A DNA stretch of 9,258 bases from Gemmatimonadota bacterium (GTDB lineage: Bacteria > Orphanbacterota > Orphanbacteria > Orphanbacterales > Orphanbacteraceae): assembly GCA_013002425.1 (NCBI GenBank), contig JABDJQ010000366.1:1-9258 (forward strand), given 5' to 3'. Shown here piece by piece: positions 1-7,194 of the stretch; positions within the stretch are counted from its first letter, which is position 1, and each line of letters begins with the position of its first letter. The notes below the pieces were generated by a model. That model was not told where the DNA came from. It saw nothing but the letters and a program-made list of their open reading frames with translations, and ran no database searches. The position numbers and the translations under genes were made by a program.

Positions 1-2
1 GT

Positions 3-812
3 TTCAGTGATCGTTTCGCGGCCGGGCTCCACTACGGTCGCGCGTCGGCAAAGAATGTCGACTTGGCGAAGACGAGCGATATCCAGCACGAAGAGAGCCG
101 CGTCGCGCGAAACGCAATCGACGCCGGAATCGAAATCGGTTTCACGGAATCTGTTGCTGCCGAGATCGGCGTTTCGACCTGGGTCACGAGCTGGGACGAG
201 TTTTTCGACGACACGGATCTGAACGGGCGCGAGGCCGACGGCTATCTTCTGACGGCGGTCCGAACGCGCGTGATCTGGGCGAAGGAGCGCAATACGCAGC
301 TCATCCCGTACTTCGATTTCATCCGCGACAAGCAGGCGTGGAATACGATTTCCGACGGCGCGATTTCGCGCATGGACGAAACGGTTACCTCGCAGGTGAA
401 TGTCGGGATCGGCGTCAATCACAGGCCGAGCAAGGCGCTTCTTCTCGTAGGCAGCGTCGACGCCGCGTTCTACTCGAGAGAAACGAAGTTCACCGAAACC
501 GGGAGCCCCGAGCAGGTCGTGGTCGACGACAAGATCGACAACATCCCGAGCGTCGCGATGGGATTCGAGTACCGCGCGATGAAAGCGCTCATATTGCGAG
601 CCGGCGCGCAGAAGCGCATCTTCGATCGCGACCTGAACGGCGCGATCGCGACGGGCACCGCGTTTGCGTACAACATCGGCGCGGGCCTCAAAGTGAAGGA
701 TCTGCTGCTCGACTTCGTCGTGGATACCGAGTTCGCGAGAAGGGGCCCGTATTTCATCAGCGGTTCGGGCGGCGACTTCGCGACGCTGGTGACAGGGACG
801 CTTCCGTTTTAA
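3..812 (+). CDS. Outer-membrane beta-barrel protein, C-terminal part (5' end outside window)
   Basis: The frame is open from the first bases of the window to a TAA stop, giving 269 visible residues. A TTG at 63 could be taken as a start, but the coding frame continues upstream of it with the same strand-like pattern (for example RFAAGLHYG), so the gene is almost certainly cut by the window edge. The protein consists of alternating hydrophobic/polar stretches typical of transmembrane beta-strands (QVNVGIGVNH, ALLLVGSVDAAFYS, AFAYNIGAGLKV, LLLDFVVDTEF), linked by polar turns rich in Asp, Asn and Gly. It ends in Leu-Pro-Phe; a C-terminal aromatic residue is the usual recognition signal for the BAM complex. 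Location is therefore predicted as outer membrane. I cannot assign a substrate or family. It converges on the glycosyltransferase operon and is not part of it. Confidence 0.75.
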   Translation, partial: FSDRFAAGLHYGRASAKNVDLAKTSDIQHEESRVARNAIDAGIEIGFTESVAAEIGVSTWVTSWDEFFDDTDLNGREADGYLLTAVRTRVIWAKERNTQLIPYFDFIRDKQAWNTISDGAISRMDETVTSQVNVGIGVNHRPSKALLLVGSVDAAFYSRETKFTETGSPEQVVVDDKIDNIPSVAMGFEYRAMKALILRAGAQKRIFDRDLNGAIATGTAFAYNIGAGLKVKDLLLDFVVDTEFARRGPYFISGSGGDFATLVTGTLPF

Positions 813-838
813 GGAGCGGAGAGCGGAGGAGGCGGACG

Positions 839-870
839 GAAAAGATTGATCGATCAATCTCTCAGAGAGA
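839..870 (-). terminator. Palindrome plus T-run, probable terminator of the minus-strand glycosyltransferase operon
   Basis: An 18-base perfect palindrome, AGATTGATCGATCAATCT, lies at 843-860. Read on the minus strand it is followed directly by more T (complement of 840-842), giving a hairpin-plus-T-run arrangement downstream of the GT4 stop at 914-916. The stem is AT-rich, about 7 bp around a 4-base loop, and so is weak for an intrinsic terminator. A second palindrome, TCTCTC-A-GAGAGA, lies at 858-870 and shares three bases with the first, so the two hairpins compete. Read on the plus strand there is no T-run, so termination of the beta-barrel gene is not explained by it. Confidence 0.45.
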
Positions 871-913
871 CAGTCGGTCCATCGGTCGATACGCATGGAA
901 CTGAGCGGGTCGG

Positions 914-2083
914 TCATTTTCTCTCGGCGAGTACGTCCTTATAGAGTTTCAGGACGTGATCGGTGCGGCGCGCACGGTCGTAATTCTGCGTTACGCGCGC
1001 GCGGCCGGCTGACCCGAACCGGGCGGCGAGCGACTGATCGGCCAGTATTTCAGTGACCGGATCGGCGAGCCCGTTCGCGTCCTTTACATCGTAGAGAAGC
1101 CCGGTTTCGCCATGCACGACGAGTTCGGGGAAGGCGCCGCTTCGTGCTGCCACGACGGGGAGCCCTGCGGCCATCCCTTCGAGTACGACGTTGCCGAGCG
1201 ACTCGGACTCGGACGGCGCGACGAGCAGGGTGCAAAGCGAGAGCACCGCTGGGACGTCGTCTCGAAAGCCGAGTTTGTGGACGCGGCCCGCGAGTCCGGC
1301 GGCCGTGATCCTGGCATCGAGATCTGCTGCGTATTCTTCTTCACCGTCAGACACAGAACCAATCAATGCAAACTGTGTCTCGGGCGCGCGCTCCAGAATG
1401 GCGGGCGCGGCTTCGATCAGTTTCGTGTGGCCCTTGCCGCGCGAGATGCGTCCGAGCAGGGCGACGACGGGCACGCCGGGCTTCCACGGAACCGTGTTTG
1501 TGGCGGCTTCACGCGCTTCGGGCGTCACATCATAGAGCGCCAGATCGACGCCGTTCGGGATCACGACGATGCGTTCCTCGGGTACCGGGAAGCGCTTCAC
1601 GAGGTTCGCCTTCACGACTTCCGAGATGGCAATCACGCGGTCGAGCGAACGGTAAAGCAGCTGGTGCGCGGGGTCCTTCTTGTCGACGGACGACTGCATG
1701 CGCTGCGTATAGATGAGCGCGGGGCGGCGTTTCGCGGAGCGCGCCGCGGGAACAATGGTCCAGAGGTCGCGCCCGAGTTCGAGATGCACGACGTCGATTT
1801 CGCTTTCGTCTAGAAACGTGCGGACCCGCCTGATGCCGCCGACGTCGACGTATCGCCCGCGCAGGCTCGGGACGACCCGGCAGAGTGCGCGCGCTTCGGA
1901 TTCCACTTTCGTGCCGGCGGCGCAGAGCAGCCAGACGTCGTGCCCGCGCTCGCGCAGCGCGCGGGCGGAGTGCACGCTCTGCATTTCGAGCCCCCCCCAC
2001 GAAGGAGACGAGCACGCGATCGCGATGCGAAGAGGACGGTCCGTAATGCTGCCGTCCGCAGGGGGTGAGCGATCGGCGCTCAC
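914..2083 (-). CDS. GT4-family glycosyltransferase (GT-B fold), last gene of the operon
   Basis: This 389-residue protein starts at GTG 2083-2081. The frame stays open far upstream (to 2506), but that extension is Arg-rich and antisense-like and lies over the GT2 gene. The GTG overlaps the GT2 stop as GTGA, and the product then begins shortly before the first beta-strand (LRIAIACSSPSWGGLEMQ, about residues 18-35). Domains: an N-terminal GT4 acceptor domain with the Gly-Gly loop near 30-31, a linker near 195-205, and a C-terminal Glycos_transf_1 nucleotide-sugar domain. Visible motifs are GRISRGKG (211-218), IPNGVD (175-180) and the E-x7-E motif E294...E302 in ESLGNVVLE. The family transfers a sugar from an NDP-sugar with retention; the sugar and acceptor cannot be read from sequence. 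A cytoplasmic role on lipopolysaccharide core or a similar glycan is inferred from the operon. The Shine-Dalgarno is poor, so translational coupling is likely. Confidence 0.9.
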   Translation of the reverse strand: MSADRSPPADGSITDRPLRIAIACSSPSWGGLEMQSVHSARALRERGHDVWLLCAAGTKVESEARALCRVVPSLRGRYVDVGGIRRVRTFLDESEIDVVHLELGRDLWTIVPAARSAKRRPALIYTQRMQSSVDKKDPAHQLLYRSLDRVIAISEVVKANLVKRFPVPEERIVVIPNGVDLALYDVTPEAREAATNTVPWKPGVPVVALLGRISRGKGHTKLIEAAPAILERAPETQFALIGSVSDGEEEYAADLDARITAAGLAGRVHKLGFRDDVPAVLSLCTLLVAPSESESLGNVVLEGMAAGLPVVAARSGAFPELVVHGETGLLYDVKDANGLADPVTEILADQSLAARFGSAGRARVTQNYDRARRTDHVLKLYKDVLAERK

Positions 2084-2898
2084 GAGCGCGTCTCGTCCGC
2101 TTCGTCGTGACGCTGCCGCGCCTTCGCGTATTTGAGCGTCGTGTGCGCGGCGGAGAGAAACGCGATGACGAGCCCCCGCCAGCCGTCGAGAATACCGCGG
2201 CGAATGAAGTACATCTTGATGAACGTAGAAGGCGGCCGGATGATCAGGTTCCAGATCGACCGGCCCGCGCCGGCGCGCACGAGGTCGTCCGCGCCGTGCT
2301 CGGTCAGATTGTTGATCGTGCGCAGATGATCTGTCAGCGTGCGGAACGAATAATGAACGAGCGGCGACTGCAGCTCGGCTACGGGGCCGTCGACGGCCAT
2401 CCCTTCGTGCACGCTGCCGCCGGTCCAGCGCCCGCGCTCTTTCAGAAAGAGGCGCAGTTTGCGGTCGGGCCACCAGGCGTGTTTCACGAACGCCCCGGCG
2501 TACCACGTGCGCCTCGGGATCGTGTAGCCGGCGGGATCGCCGTTCGAGGGGGCAGCGTTCCCGGGATCGCCGTTCGGTGCGTGGCTCTTCGCGAGCGCCC
2601 CTTCGATTTCAGCTCTCAGTTCGGGCGTCACGCGTTCGTCGGCGTCGATGTTCAGAATCCACGGCCCGGCGGCGTTGTCGCTCGCGTGCTGTTTCTGATC
2701 GGTAAAGCCCGTGAACGTGCGCTGCTCGACAAGGGCGCCCATCTCGTTCGCGATCTCGACCGTGCGGTCGGTCGAGAACGAGTCGACCACGATGATCTCG
2801 TCCGCCCACGCGACCGATTCGATGCACTCGCGGATCTCGGCTTCTTCGTTCTTCGTGATGATCGTGACGCTGATCTTCGGGCGGGCGAGTGCGCTCAT
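2080..2898 (-). CDS. GT2-family glycosyltransferase, WaaE/KdtX-like (lipopolysaccharide core type)
   Basis: This 272-residue protein starts at ATG 2898-2896. The frame is open to 3120, but the upstream part is an Arg/Pro-rich shadow of the neighbouring gene. The ATG overlaps the preceding stop as ATGA and has a strong GGGAGG Shine-Dalgarno six bases away. The N-terminus is a classic GT-A start: ISVTIITKNEEAEIRECI (9-26), then WADEIIVVDSFSTDRT (31-46), QKQHA (68-72) and the metal-binding DAD motif D85-A86-D87 in ILNIDADERV. This pattern matches the beta-1,4-glucosyltransferase-like subfamily that includes WaaE/KdtX, which adds glucose to the inner core; donor and acceptor here are inferred. 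The C-terminal region (about 220-255) is hydrophobic and basic and could contact the inner membrane. Residues 106-124 form an Asn-Gly-Asp-Pro-rich insertion carrying an internal repeat. The stop overlaps the GT4 start. Confidence 0.9.
   Translation of the reverse strand: MSALARPKISVTIITKNEEAEIRECIESVAWADEIIVVDSFSTDRTVEIANEMGALVEQRTFTGFTDQKQHASDNAAGPWILNIDADERVTPELRAEIEGALAKSHAPNGDPGNAAPSNGDPAGYTIPRRTWYAGAFVKHAWWPDRKLRLFLKERGRWTGGSVHEGMAVDGPVAELQSPLVHYSFRTLTDHLRTINNLTEHGADDLVRAGAGRSIWNLIIRPPSTFIKMYFIRRGILDGWRGLVIAFLSAAHTTLKYAKARQRHDEADETRS
2532..2576. repeat. Two 15-base direct repeats spaced exactly 30 bases inside the GT2 gene
   Basis: CGGGATCGCCGTTCG occurs at 2532-2546 and again at 2562-2576. 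The 30-base offset keeps the reading frame, so each copy encodes the same peptide core, Asn-Gly-Asp-Pro (residues 109-112 and 119-122). It lies between the DAD-containing half of the GT-A domain and the acceptor-side half, where a loop can tolerate length change. It looks like an old in-frame duplication or slippage product. Confidence 0.8.
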
Positions 2899-4049
2899 CG
2901 TGCGCCTCCCGCGCCTGTCGCACCGGCGTCGCGACCATCTGCTTCCGCCGCCCGGGAATCGTGCAGCGCGATCACCTCCCGGAACAACTGCTCGGGCGTT
3001 AGCAGGCTCATGCACGGATGATGCGGGCAGCGATCTTCGAGGCATCGGATGCGCGCGGGGCATGCGACGTCCGGCTCGGGTGCGGCTGCGCCGATGCCCG
3101 GAAGCGGACGCGGCCCCCATCGGCCGGCGCGCTGCGAGGGGAGCGGCGGATAGGGCGCGGACACCGGGACGCCGAGTGCCGCCGCCGCGTGAAGGGGGCC
3201 GGTGCTCGGCGCGAGAAAGTGATCGAATTGCGCGAGGATACTCAGAAACGTGCGGAAGTCGTGAGCGCCGGCGAGAGAGACGGCAGCCGGCGCCTCAGCA
3301 TCCTGCACCAGCTCGCGCGCCATTCGTTCCGCCGCTTCGCGTTCCGATTCGCTTCCCGTGATCGCGACCGCGTAGCCGGCGTTGCGGAAGAGCCGCGCCG
3401 TTTCGAGAAAGCGATCGTCCCCCCATGCGAGTACGGAACCGCCTGAGCCGGGGTGAAGCCCGAGCAGTTTCGCGGGACGTTCGCCGTCAAACGCCTCGCG
3501 CACGATCGCGAGTCCGCGTTCCCGCTCTTCGTCTGAGATACGAACTTTCGGGGGCGGGATATCGCCCGCCGCGCCGCTCCCGCCCGCCTCACCGCTCGCA
3601 TCTGCCCGTCCGCCGGTCACGAGCGTGGCGAAATCCGCGTCCCACTCGGCCTGATGCCGCGCGCCGCGCGATCGGGCCTGCCGCACGCCGCGATTCAGGA
3701 AGAAGAACGACGAAGTCCGCGCGAGCGGGCCGGTGCGATACGGAATACCGGCGCGCAAAATGCGCATTCCGGCTTCGAGCCCCGGGTTCAGCAGGATCGC
3801 CGCGTCGAAGGCGCGTGAACGAAGCGCCGACACGGACGCCTCCTCGCTCTCCCAGATCAGCACGGCGTCCACGTCTTCATTCGCATCGAGCACGGGCGCG
3901 ACATACGAGGGTACGGCGACAGTCACTTCGCAGTCGGGTGACGCGCTCTTGATCATGCCGAGCAGCGGCGTCGACAGAATCATGTCGCCGATGCGGTCCG
4001 TGCGCACCACGAGCACTCGCTTCGCGTCGATCGGACGGGGAGAATTCAA
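2895..4049 (-). CDS. GT9-family (heptosyltransferase-like) glycosyltransferase with altered donor-site motif
   Basis: This 384-residue protein starts at TTG 4049-4047. The frame is open to 4184, but the extension overlaps the upstream GT9 gene. The TTG overlaps that gene's TGA as TTGA, has GGGGAG five bases upstream, and places the first beta-strand (RVLVVRTDRIGDMILSTP, residues 11-28) at the normal distance from the N-terminus. Family features: Gly21-Asp22 in RIGDM, as in WaaC/WaaF; HPGSGGS (199-205), the second Rossmann domain entry; and STGPLHAAAALG (282-293). In WaaF-type enzymes the last motif is usually N-D-S-G, so the Asp is replaced here. A C-terminal cysteine cluster (C330, C336, C341, C346) precedes a final helix. 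Residues 148-166 are a Gly/Ala/Asp/Ser insertion between the two domains, and the C-terminus is a Gly/Ala tail. A role in adding heptose or another sugar to lipopolysaccharide core is inferred. Confidence 0.88.
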   Translation of the reverse strand: MNSPRPIDAKRVLVVRTDRIGDMILSTPLLGMIKSASPDCEVTVAVPSYVAPVLDANEDVDAVLIWESEEASVSALRSRAFDAAILLNPGLEAGMRILRAGIPYRTGPLARTSSFFFLNRGVRQARSRGARHQAEWDADFATLVTGGRADASGEAGGSGAAGDIPPPKVRISDEERERGLAIVREAFDGERPAKLLGLHPGSGGSVLAWGDDRFLETARLFRNAGYAVAITGSESEREAAERMARELVQDAEAPAAVSLAGAHDFRTFLSILAQFDHFLAPSTGPLHAAAALGVPVSAPYPPLPSQRAGRWGPRPLPGIGAAAPEPDVACPARIRCLEDRCPHHPCMSLLTPEQLFREVIALHDSRAAEADGRDAGATGAGGAR

Positions 4050-5086
4050 ACGCGCTCCCCTTTGTGCTTGATCGCGCCGAGATCTTCGGCCGCTTCGACC
4101 ACGCGCTCGGCGCTGATCTCGGGCATGCAGATCCAGTTCCCCTTCGGGCATTCGTCGTGGCCATGATCCGCGCACGGCGCGCACGGCACTTCGCTTGTCA
4201 GGACGCGCACGAGATTGTCGAACCGGAACTGCTCGGGCCCGGTCGGGCCGAAGAGCGCGACGGCGGGCGTGCGAGTGGCGCGCGCCATGTGCAGCGTGCC
4301 GGAATCATTCCCGACGAAGAGCGACGCTTTCGCGAGCAGCGCGGCGACTTCGGGGAGCGACGTCGTCCCGGTCCAGTCGTGCGCGCCCCCCTTTTCGTGC
4401 GCGATGCTCCCGGCGTGCTTGTCGCCGGGGCCGCCGACGGCGATCGCGTCGAAGCCGTGCTTGTGGAGCGCCGCCGCGGCTTCGGCGAAGCGCTCGGCCG
4501 GCCATCGTTTCGTGGCCCACGCGCTCCCGACGGCGAGCACCGCGAACGGCCGCTTCCCTTCGCGCTCGTCGAGCCGCGCCTGGATCTTCGCCTCCGTCTC
4601 GGGCGCCCAGTGGAGTTCCGGCGTCTCGTTTTCTTCGAAAATATCGAGCGGCTCGAGAAGGCGCAGCTTCCGGCGAATGAACGTCCCTTCCCAGCGCGAG
4701 TAGGGGACGATGTCGGTGTAGAAGTAGCGGCACTGCGCGTGATCGAAGCCGATGCGCCTGCGGGCCCCGGTCCGCCACGCGAGCAGCCCCGAGCGCACGG
4801 AGCGGTGCGGCGCGATCACGAGGTCGTACTTCGCCGCCCGCAGCCGTTTCGAGAGCTTCAGGAACGGGCCGACGCCGCGGTCGGCGCCCTTCTTGTCGTA
4901 GACGATCATCTCATTGATATGCGGATTGTGTTCGATGATGCCGGCGGCGCGTGGCGCTGTCAGCAGCGTGATGCGCGCATCGGGGGCGTGCGTGCGAAGC
5001 GCGCGGATGAGCGGCGTCGTCAGCACCATGTCGCCCACGAATCCGGTCTGGATCAGCAGAATATTGTGATAGGGGCGCTTGGCCAT
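4046..5086 (-). CDS. GT9-family lipopolysaccharide heptosyltransferase, WaaF (heptosyltransferase II)-like
   Basis: This 346-residue protein has the usual length for the family. The ATG at 5086-5084 shares its A with the TAA of the preceding gene (TAATG) and has a GAGGGG Shine-Dalgarno about seven bases upstream. Motifs run in family order: ILLIQTGFVGDMVLTTPL (9-26), with Gly18-Asp19 at the catalytic loop; GSAWATKRWP (187-196), typical of heptosyltransferase II; GNDSGTLHMA (259-268), the nucleotide-sugar site; and LFGPTGPEQ (278-286). A cysteine cluster (C302, C305, C313, C320) lies before the C-terminal helix, as in many WaaF proteins. The reaction in the family is transfer of L-glycero-D-manno-heptose from ADP-heptose to inner-core lipopolysaccharide in the cytoplasm. 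Assignment to GT9 is firm. Calling it WaaF itself is an inference, because a second GT9 follows and other substrates are possible. Confidence 0.92.
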   Translation of the reverse strand: MAKRPYHNILLIQTGFVGDMVLTTPLIRALRTHAPDARITLLTAPRAAGIIEHNPHINEMIVYDKKGADRGVGPFLKLSKRLRAAKYDLVIAPHRSVRSGLLAWRTGARRRIGFDHAQCRYFYTDIVPYSRWEGTFIRRKLRLLEPLDIFEENETPELHWAPETEAKIQARLDEREGKRPFAVLAVGSAWATKRWPAERFAEAAAALHKHGFDAIAVGGPGDKHAGSIAHEKGGAHDWTGTTSLPEVAALLAKASLFVGNDSGTLHMARATRTPAVALFGPTGPEQFRFDNLVRVLTSEVPCAPCADHGHDECPKGNWICMPEISAERVVEAAEDLGAIKHKGERV

Positions 5087-7110
5087 TACCGGTTCCCCTC
5101 GGATCGTTCGATTTCGCGCGCGCCCGGTTCGTTCCCGGCGGCGTTTCTCTGTTCCTGCAGCGAATAGATCGCCTTGAGCTGCGCCTTCGCGGCTTCGTTC
5201 CCGGGTTCGAGCGTCAGGATCGTTTCGATCTCGCGCGCGGCTTCATCATACGCCTCCTGCACGATCAGAATCTCGGCCCGATGCGCGCGCGCCTTCACGA
5301 ACGCGGGATCGAGCGAAATCGCGCGGTCGAACGCGGCCATCGATGGGCCGATCGCGCCGAGATTCCGGAGCGCGAGCCCCTGGTTCACGAGGTACGTCGC
5401 CCGCGGCCAGAGCACGGCCGCCCTTTCGTACGCGCGCGCCGCGTCCGCGTAGTTCTCGGCGCGATAATGCACGCTCCCGAGCGTCGCCCATGCTTCATAG
5501 TACGTCGAATCGATCGCGATGGCGGCATTGAGATCGGCCAGCGCCTCTTCCGTGCGGCCGGCGTCGCGCTCGATCAGCGCACGGTTGTGCAGCGCGAGCG
5601 GATACCAGTTGTTGCCCGCCGCGACGCGTCCGTACGCCTCGAGAGCCTCGTCCGCGCGCCCCGACTTCTGCGCCGCCCACCCCACGTTGAACCACGACTG
5701 TGATTCGTCCGTCACGGCGCCGAGCGGATTCCATTCGGCCAGAAGCAGCACGGCGACGAAGATCCCGCCGCCGCGAACGAGCCGCGCGCGGTCGCTTCGG
5801 ATCGCATGGACGAGCGCGAGAAGACCGAGCGCCGCGAACGGGAGAAGAAACGGTACGACGGGAAGACGATAGCGCGCGTTCACGAAGAAAATGACGACGC
5901 TGAGCGCGTAGAAGCCGGCGAAGAGAAGCGTGAGCGTGCGCGCGTTCGTGCAGGGGGCGGCACCTTTTCGCCTGCCGTTCGCGGTTCGGTTGGACTGTTT
6001 GTGATTCCCCGGCCCGCCGCCCGCGAACACACCCACCGCCGCCAGCGCGAGCACGATTCCGAATCCCGCAAACAGCGGCCACTTCAGAAACGGCGAGCGG
6101 GCGCGGTAGAAGTTCGGGTCCTTGACGTTCGGCATCTCGTAACCGGAAACGAGCTGCACGCATTTCCGCGCCGTGAGCGCGAGAAACGCGCCGGGGCTCT
6201 TCATGACGAAGTCGCGCCCTTTCGCGAAGTAGTGCCCGCTCACTTCGGCCGGGGAGAGGGGCCGCCCGGTTTCGATTTCCGCCAGCGCTTCCACCTTCTC
6301 GAACGTCCACTGGCGCATGCGCGGAAACGTCGAGTCGCGCCCCGTCGCCTCGGCGTTATTGCCGATGTAGAAGTTGATGCCCCCCGTGCTCGAAACCGGG
6401 ATCCAGTCGCCCGACTCTCTGTAGTTGTGCGCGGCGACCGGGAGGACGATGAGGGCGCCCGCAGCGGCGATGGCGAAGGCATGCGCGAGTTTGCGCTGCA
6501 GAAACGCCGTCGTAAGCGCGACGAGTGCGAGAACGAGCAGCCCGTTCGGCCGCGTGATCGCCGAGAGCCCGAGAAACGCGCCGGCGGCAGCCGCGTAGAG
6601 CAGGCCGTCGGTGGCGCGCCCGCCGGAGCCGTGCCGTCCACTGCCGGCCGCGCCCCGCCCGTCTGACGCCCGCAGCCAGAAGAGCAGGCCCGCCAGCAGA
6701 AGCGGAATCACGAGCGGTTCGACCAGCCACTCGCCCGCGAAATAGACGAACGGCCAGTAGAACCCATAGAGAACGCCGGCGAGTACCCCAGCCGCCCCGC
6801 CGCCGATCCGCCGCCCGAGCAGAAAGACGAGCGGGGCGCCGGTCGCTTCGATCGCCATCTGGAGCGCGTGCAGAACCGTCAGATTCCCGGCCGTGATGTT
6901 GTAGAGCGCGCCGAGCACGATCGGGTAGAGCGGTCCGAACGGGAGGGCGCCGTCGGGCAGGCCGCCGCCGGACGCCCAGCGCCCCGCGGCGGCGAGATAG
7001 ACCGCGCTGTCGACCATGGGGTACGCGAAGAGCGGGTCGCCGGCATGCGCGGCCAGATACACGAGCCTGACGCCGAGCGCGACCAGATAGAGAATGAGGA
7101 GCAGCGGCAT
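5086..7110 (-). CDS. GT-C membrane glycosyltransferase (PMT_2/GT39-like) with C-terminal TPR repeats
   Basis: This 674-residue protein starts at ATG 7110. The frame runs open to 8598, but everything upstream is antisense to the sulfatase-like gene. ATG 7110 begins the first membrane helix (PLLLILYLVALGVRLVYLA); GTG at 7119 is an alternative, and neither has a good Shine-Dalgarno. Residues 1-460 hold about ten hydrophobic helices. The first periplasmic loop carries an acidic residue, D34 in PMVDSAVY, where GT-C enzymes keep their catalytic Asp, followed by PFGPLYPIVLGALY (57-70). RPNGLLV (187-193) and NARYRLPVVP (411-420) also fit the PMT_2 group. Residues 471-637 are about five TPR units (for example WFNVGWAAQKSGRADEAL). 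The family uses polyprenyl-phosphate sugars at the periplasmic face; substrate unknown. Two loops look inserted: a Gly-rich one at 148-168 and a polar, basic one at 365-390. First gene of the operon. Confidence 0.87.
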   Translation of the reverse strand: MPLLLILYLVALGVRLVYLAAHAGDPLFAYPMVDSAVYLAAAGRWASGGGLPDGALPFGPLYPIVLGALYNITAGNLTVLHALQMAIEATGAPLVFLLGRRIGGGAAGVLAGVLYGFYWPFVYFAGEWLVEPLVIPLLLAGLLFWLRASDGRGAAGSGRHGSGGRATDGLLYAAAAGAFLGLSAITRPNGLLVLALVALTTAFLQRKLAHAFAIAAAGALIVLPVAAHNYRESGDWIPVSSTGGINFYIGNNAEATGRDSTFPRMRQWTFEKVEALAEIETGRPLSPAEVSGHYFAKGRDFVMKSPGAFLALTARKCVQLVSGYEMPNVKDPNFYRARSPFLKWPLFAGFGIVLALAAVGVFAGGGPGNHKQSNRTANGRRKGAAPCTNARTLTLLFAGFYALSVVIFFVNARYRLPVVPFLLPFAALGLLALVHAIRSDRARLVRGGGIFVAVLLLAEWNPLGAVTDESQSWFNVGWAAQKSGRADEALEAYGRVAAGNNWYPLALHNRALIERDAGRTEEALADLNAAIAIDSTYYEAWATLGSVHYRAENYADAARAYERAAVLWPRATYLVNQGLALRNLGAIGPSMAAFDRAISLDPAFVKARAHRAEILIVQEAYDEAAREIETILTLEPGNEAAKAQLKAIYSLQEQRNAAGNEPGAREIERSEGNR

Positions 7111-7164
7111 GCGATTCACGAGCCCCGGGAGTAGAACGTCACGAACTCGGGTGCGCCCCGGGAA

Positions 7165-7194
7165 TTGGTTTGAGGTAATCGGAACAACTATGTT
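7165..7194 (+). promoter_or_regulatory. Weak candidate promoter for the sulfatase-like lipoprotein gene
   Basis: TTGGTT (7165-7170) and TATGTT (7189-7194) are separated by 18 bases. Each matches consensus only partly. Transcription would begin near 7200, giving a leader of roughly ten bases before ATG 7210. That agrees with the absence of a visible Shine-Dalgarno and would make the message nearly leaderless. The whole interval is much richer in A and T than the surrounding genes, which supports a promoter role in general but not these exact boxes. Confidence 0.25.

Noticed and set aside
63..65. TTG as the true start of the beta-barrel gene
   Set aside because: The frame is open to the window edge with beta-strand-like residues before the TTG and no Shine-Dalgarno in front of it.
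1112..1813. 233-codon plus-strand frame
   Set aside because: It is antisense to the conserved half of the GT4 gene, with no ribosome-binding site or motif.
2084..2506. N-terminal extension of the GT4 protein
   Set aside because: It overlaps the GT2 coding sequence, is Arg-rich, and precedes the normal GT4 first strand by more than 130 residues.
2065..3021. 318-codon plus-strand frame
   Set aside because: It is antisense to the GT2 gene, which has a strong Shine-Dalgarno and DAD motif. No recognisable motif is present in the shadow.
4064..5167. 367-codon plus-strand frame
   Set aside because: It is antisense to the WaaF-like gene and rich in Arg, Ala and Gly as expected of a high-GC shadow frame. 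The opposite strand has full GT9 motifs.
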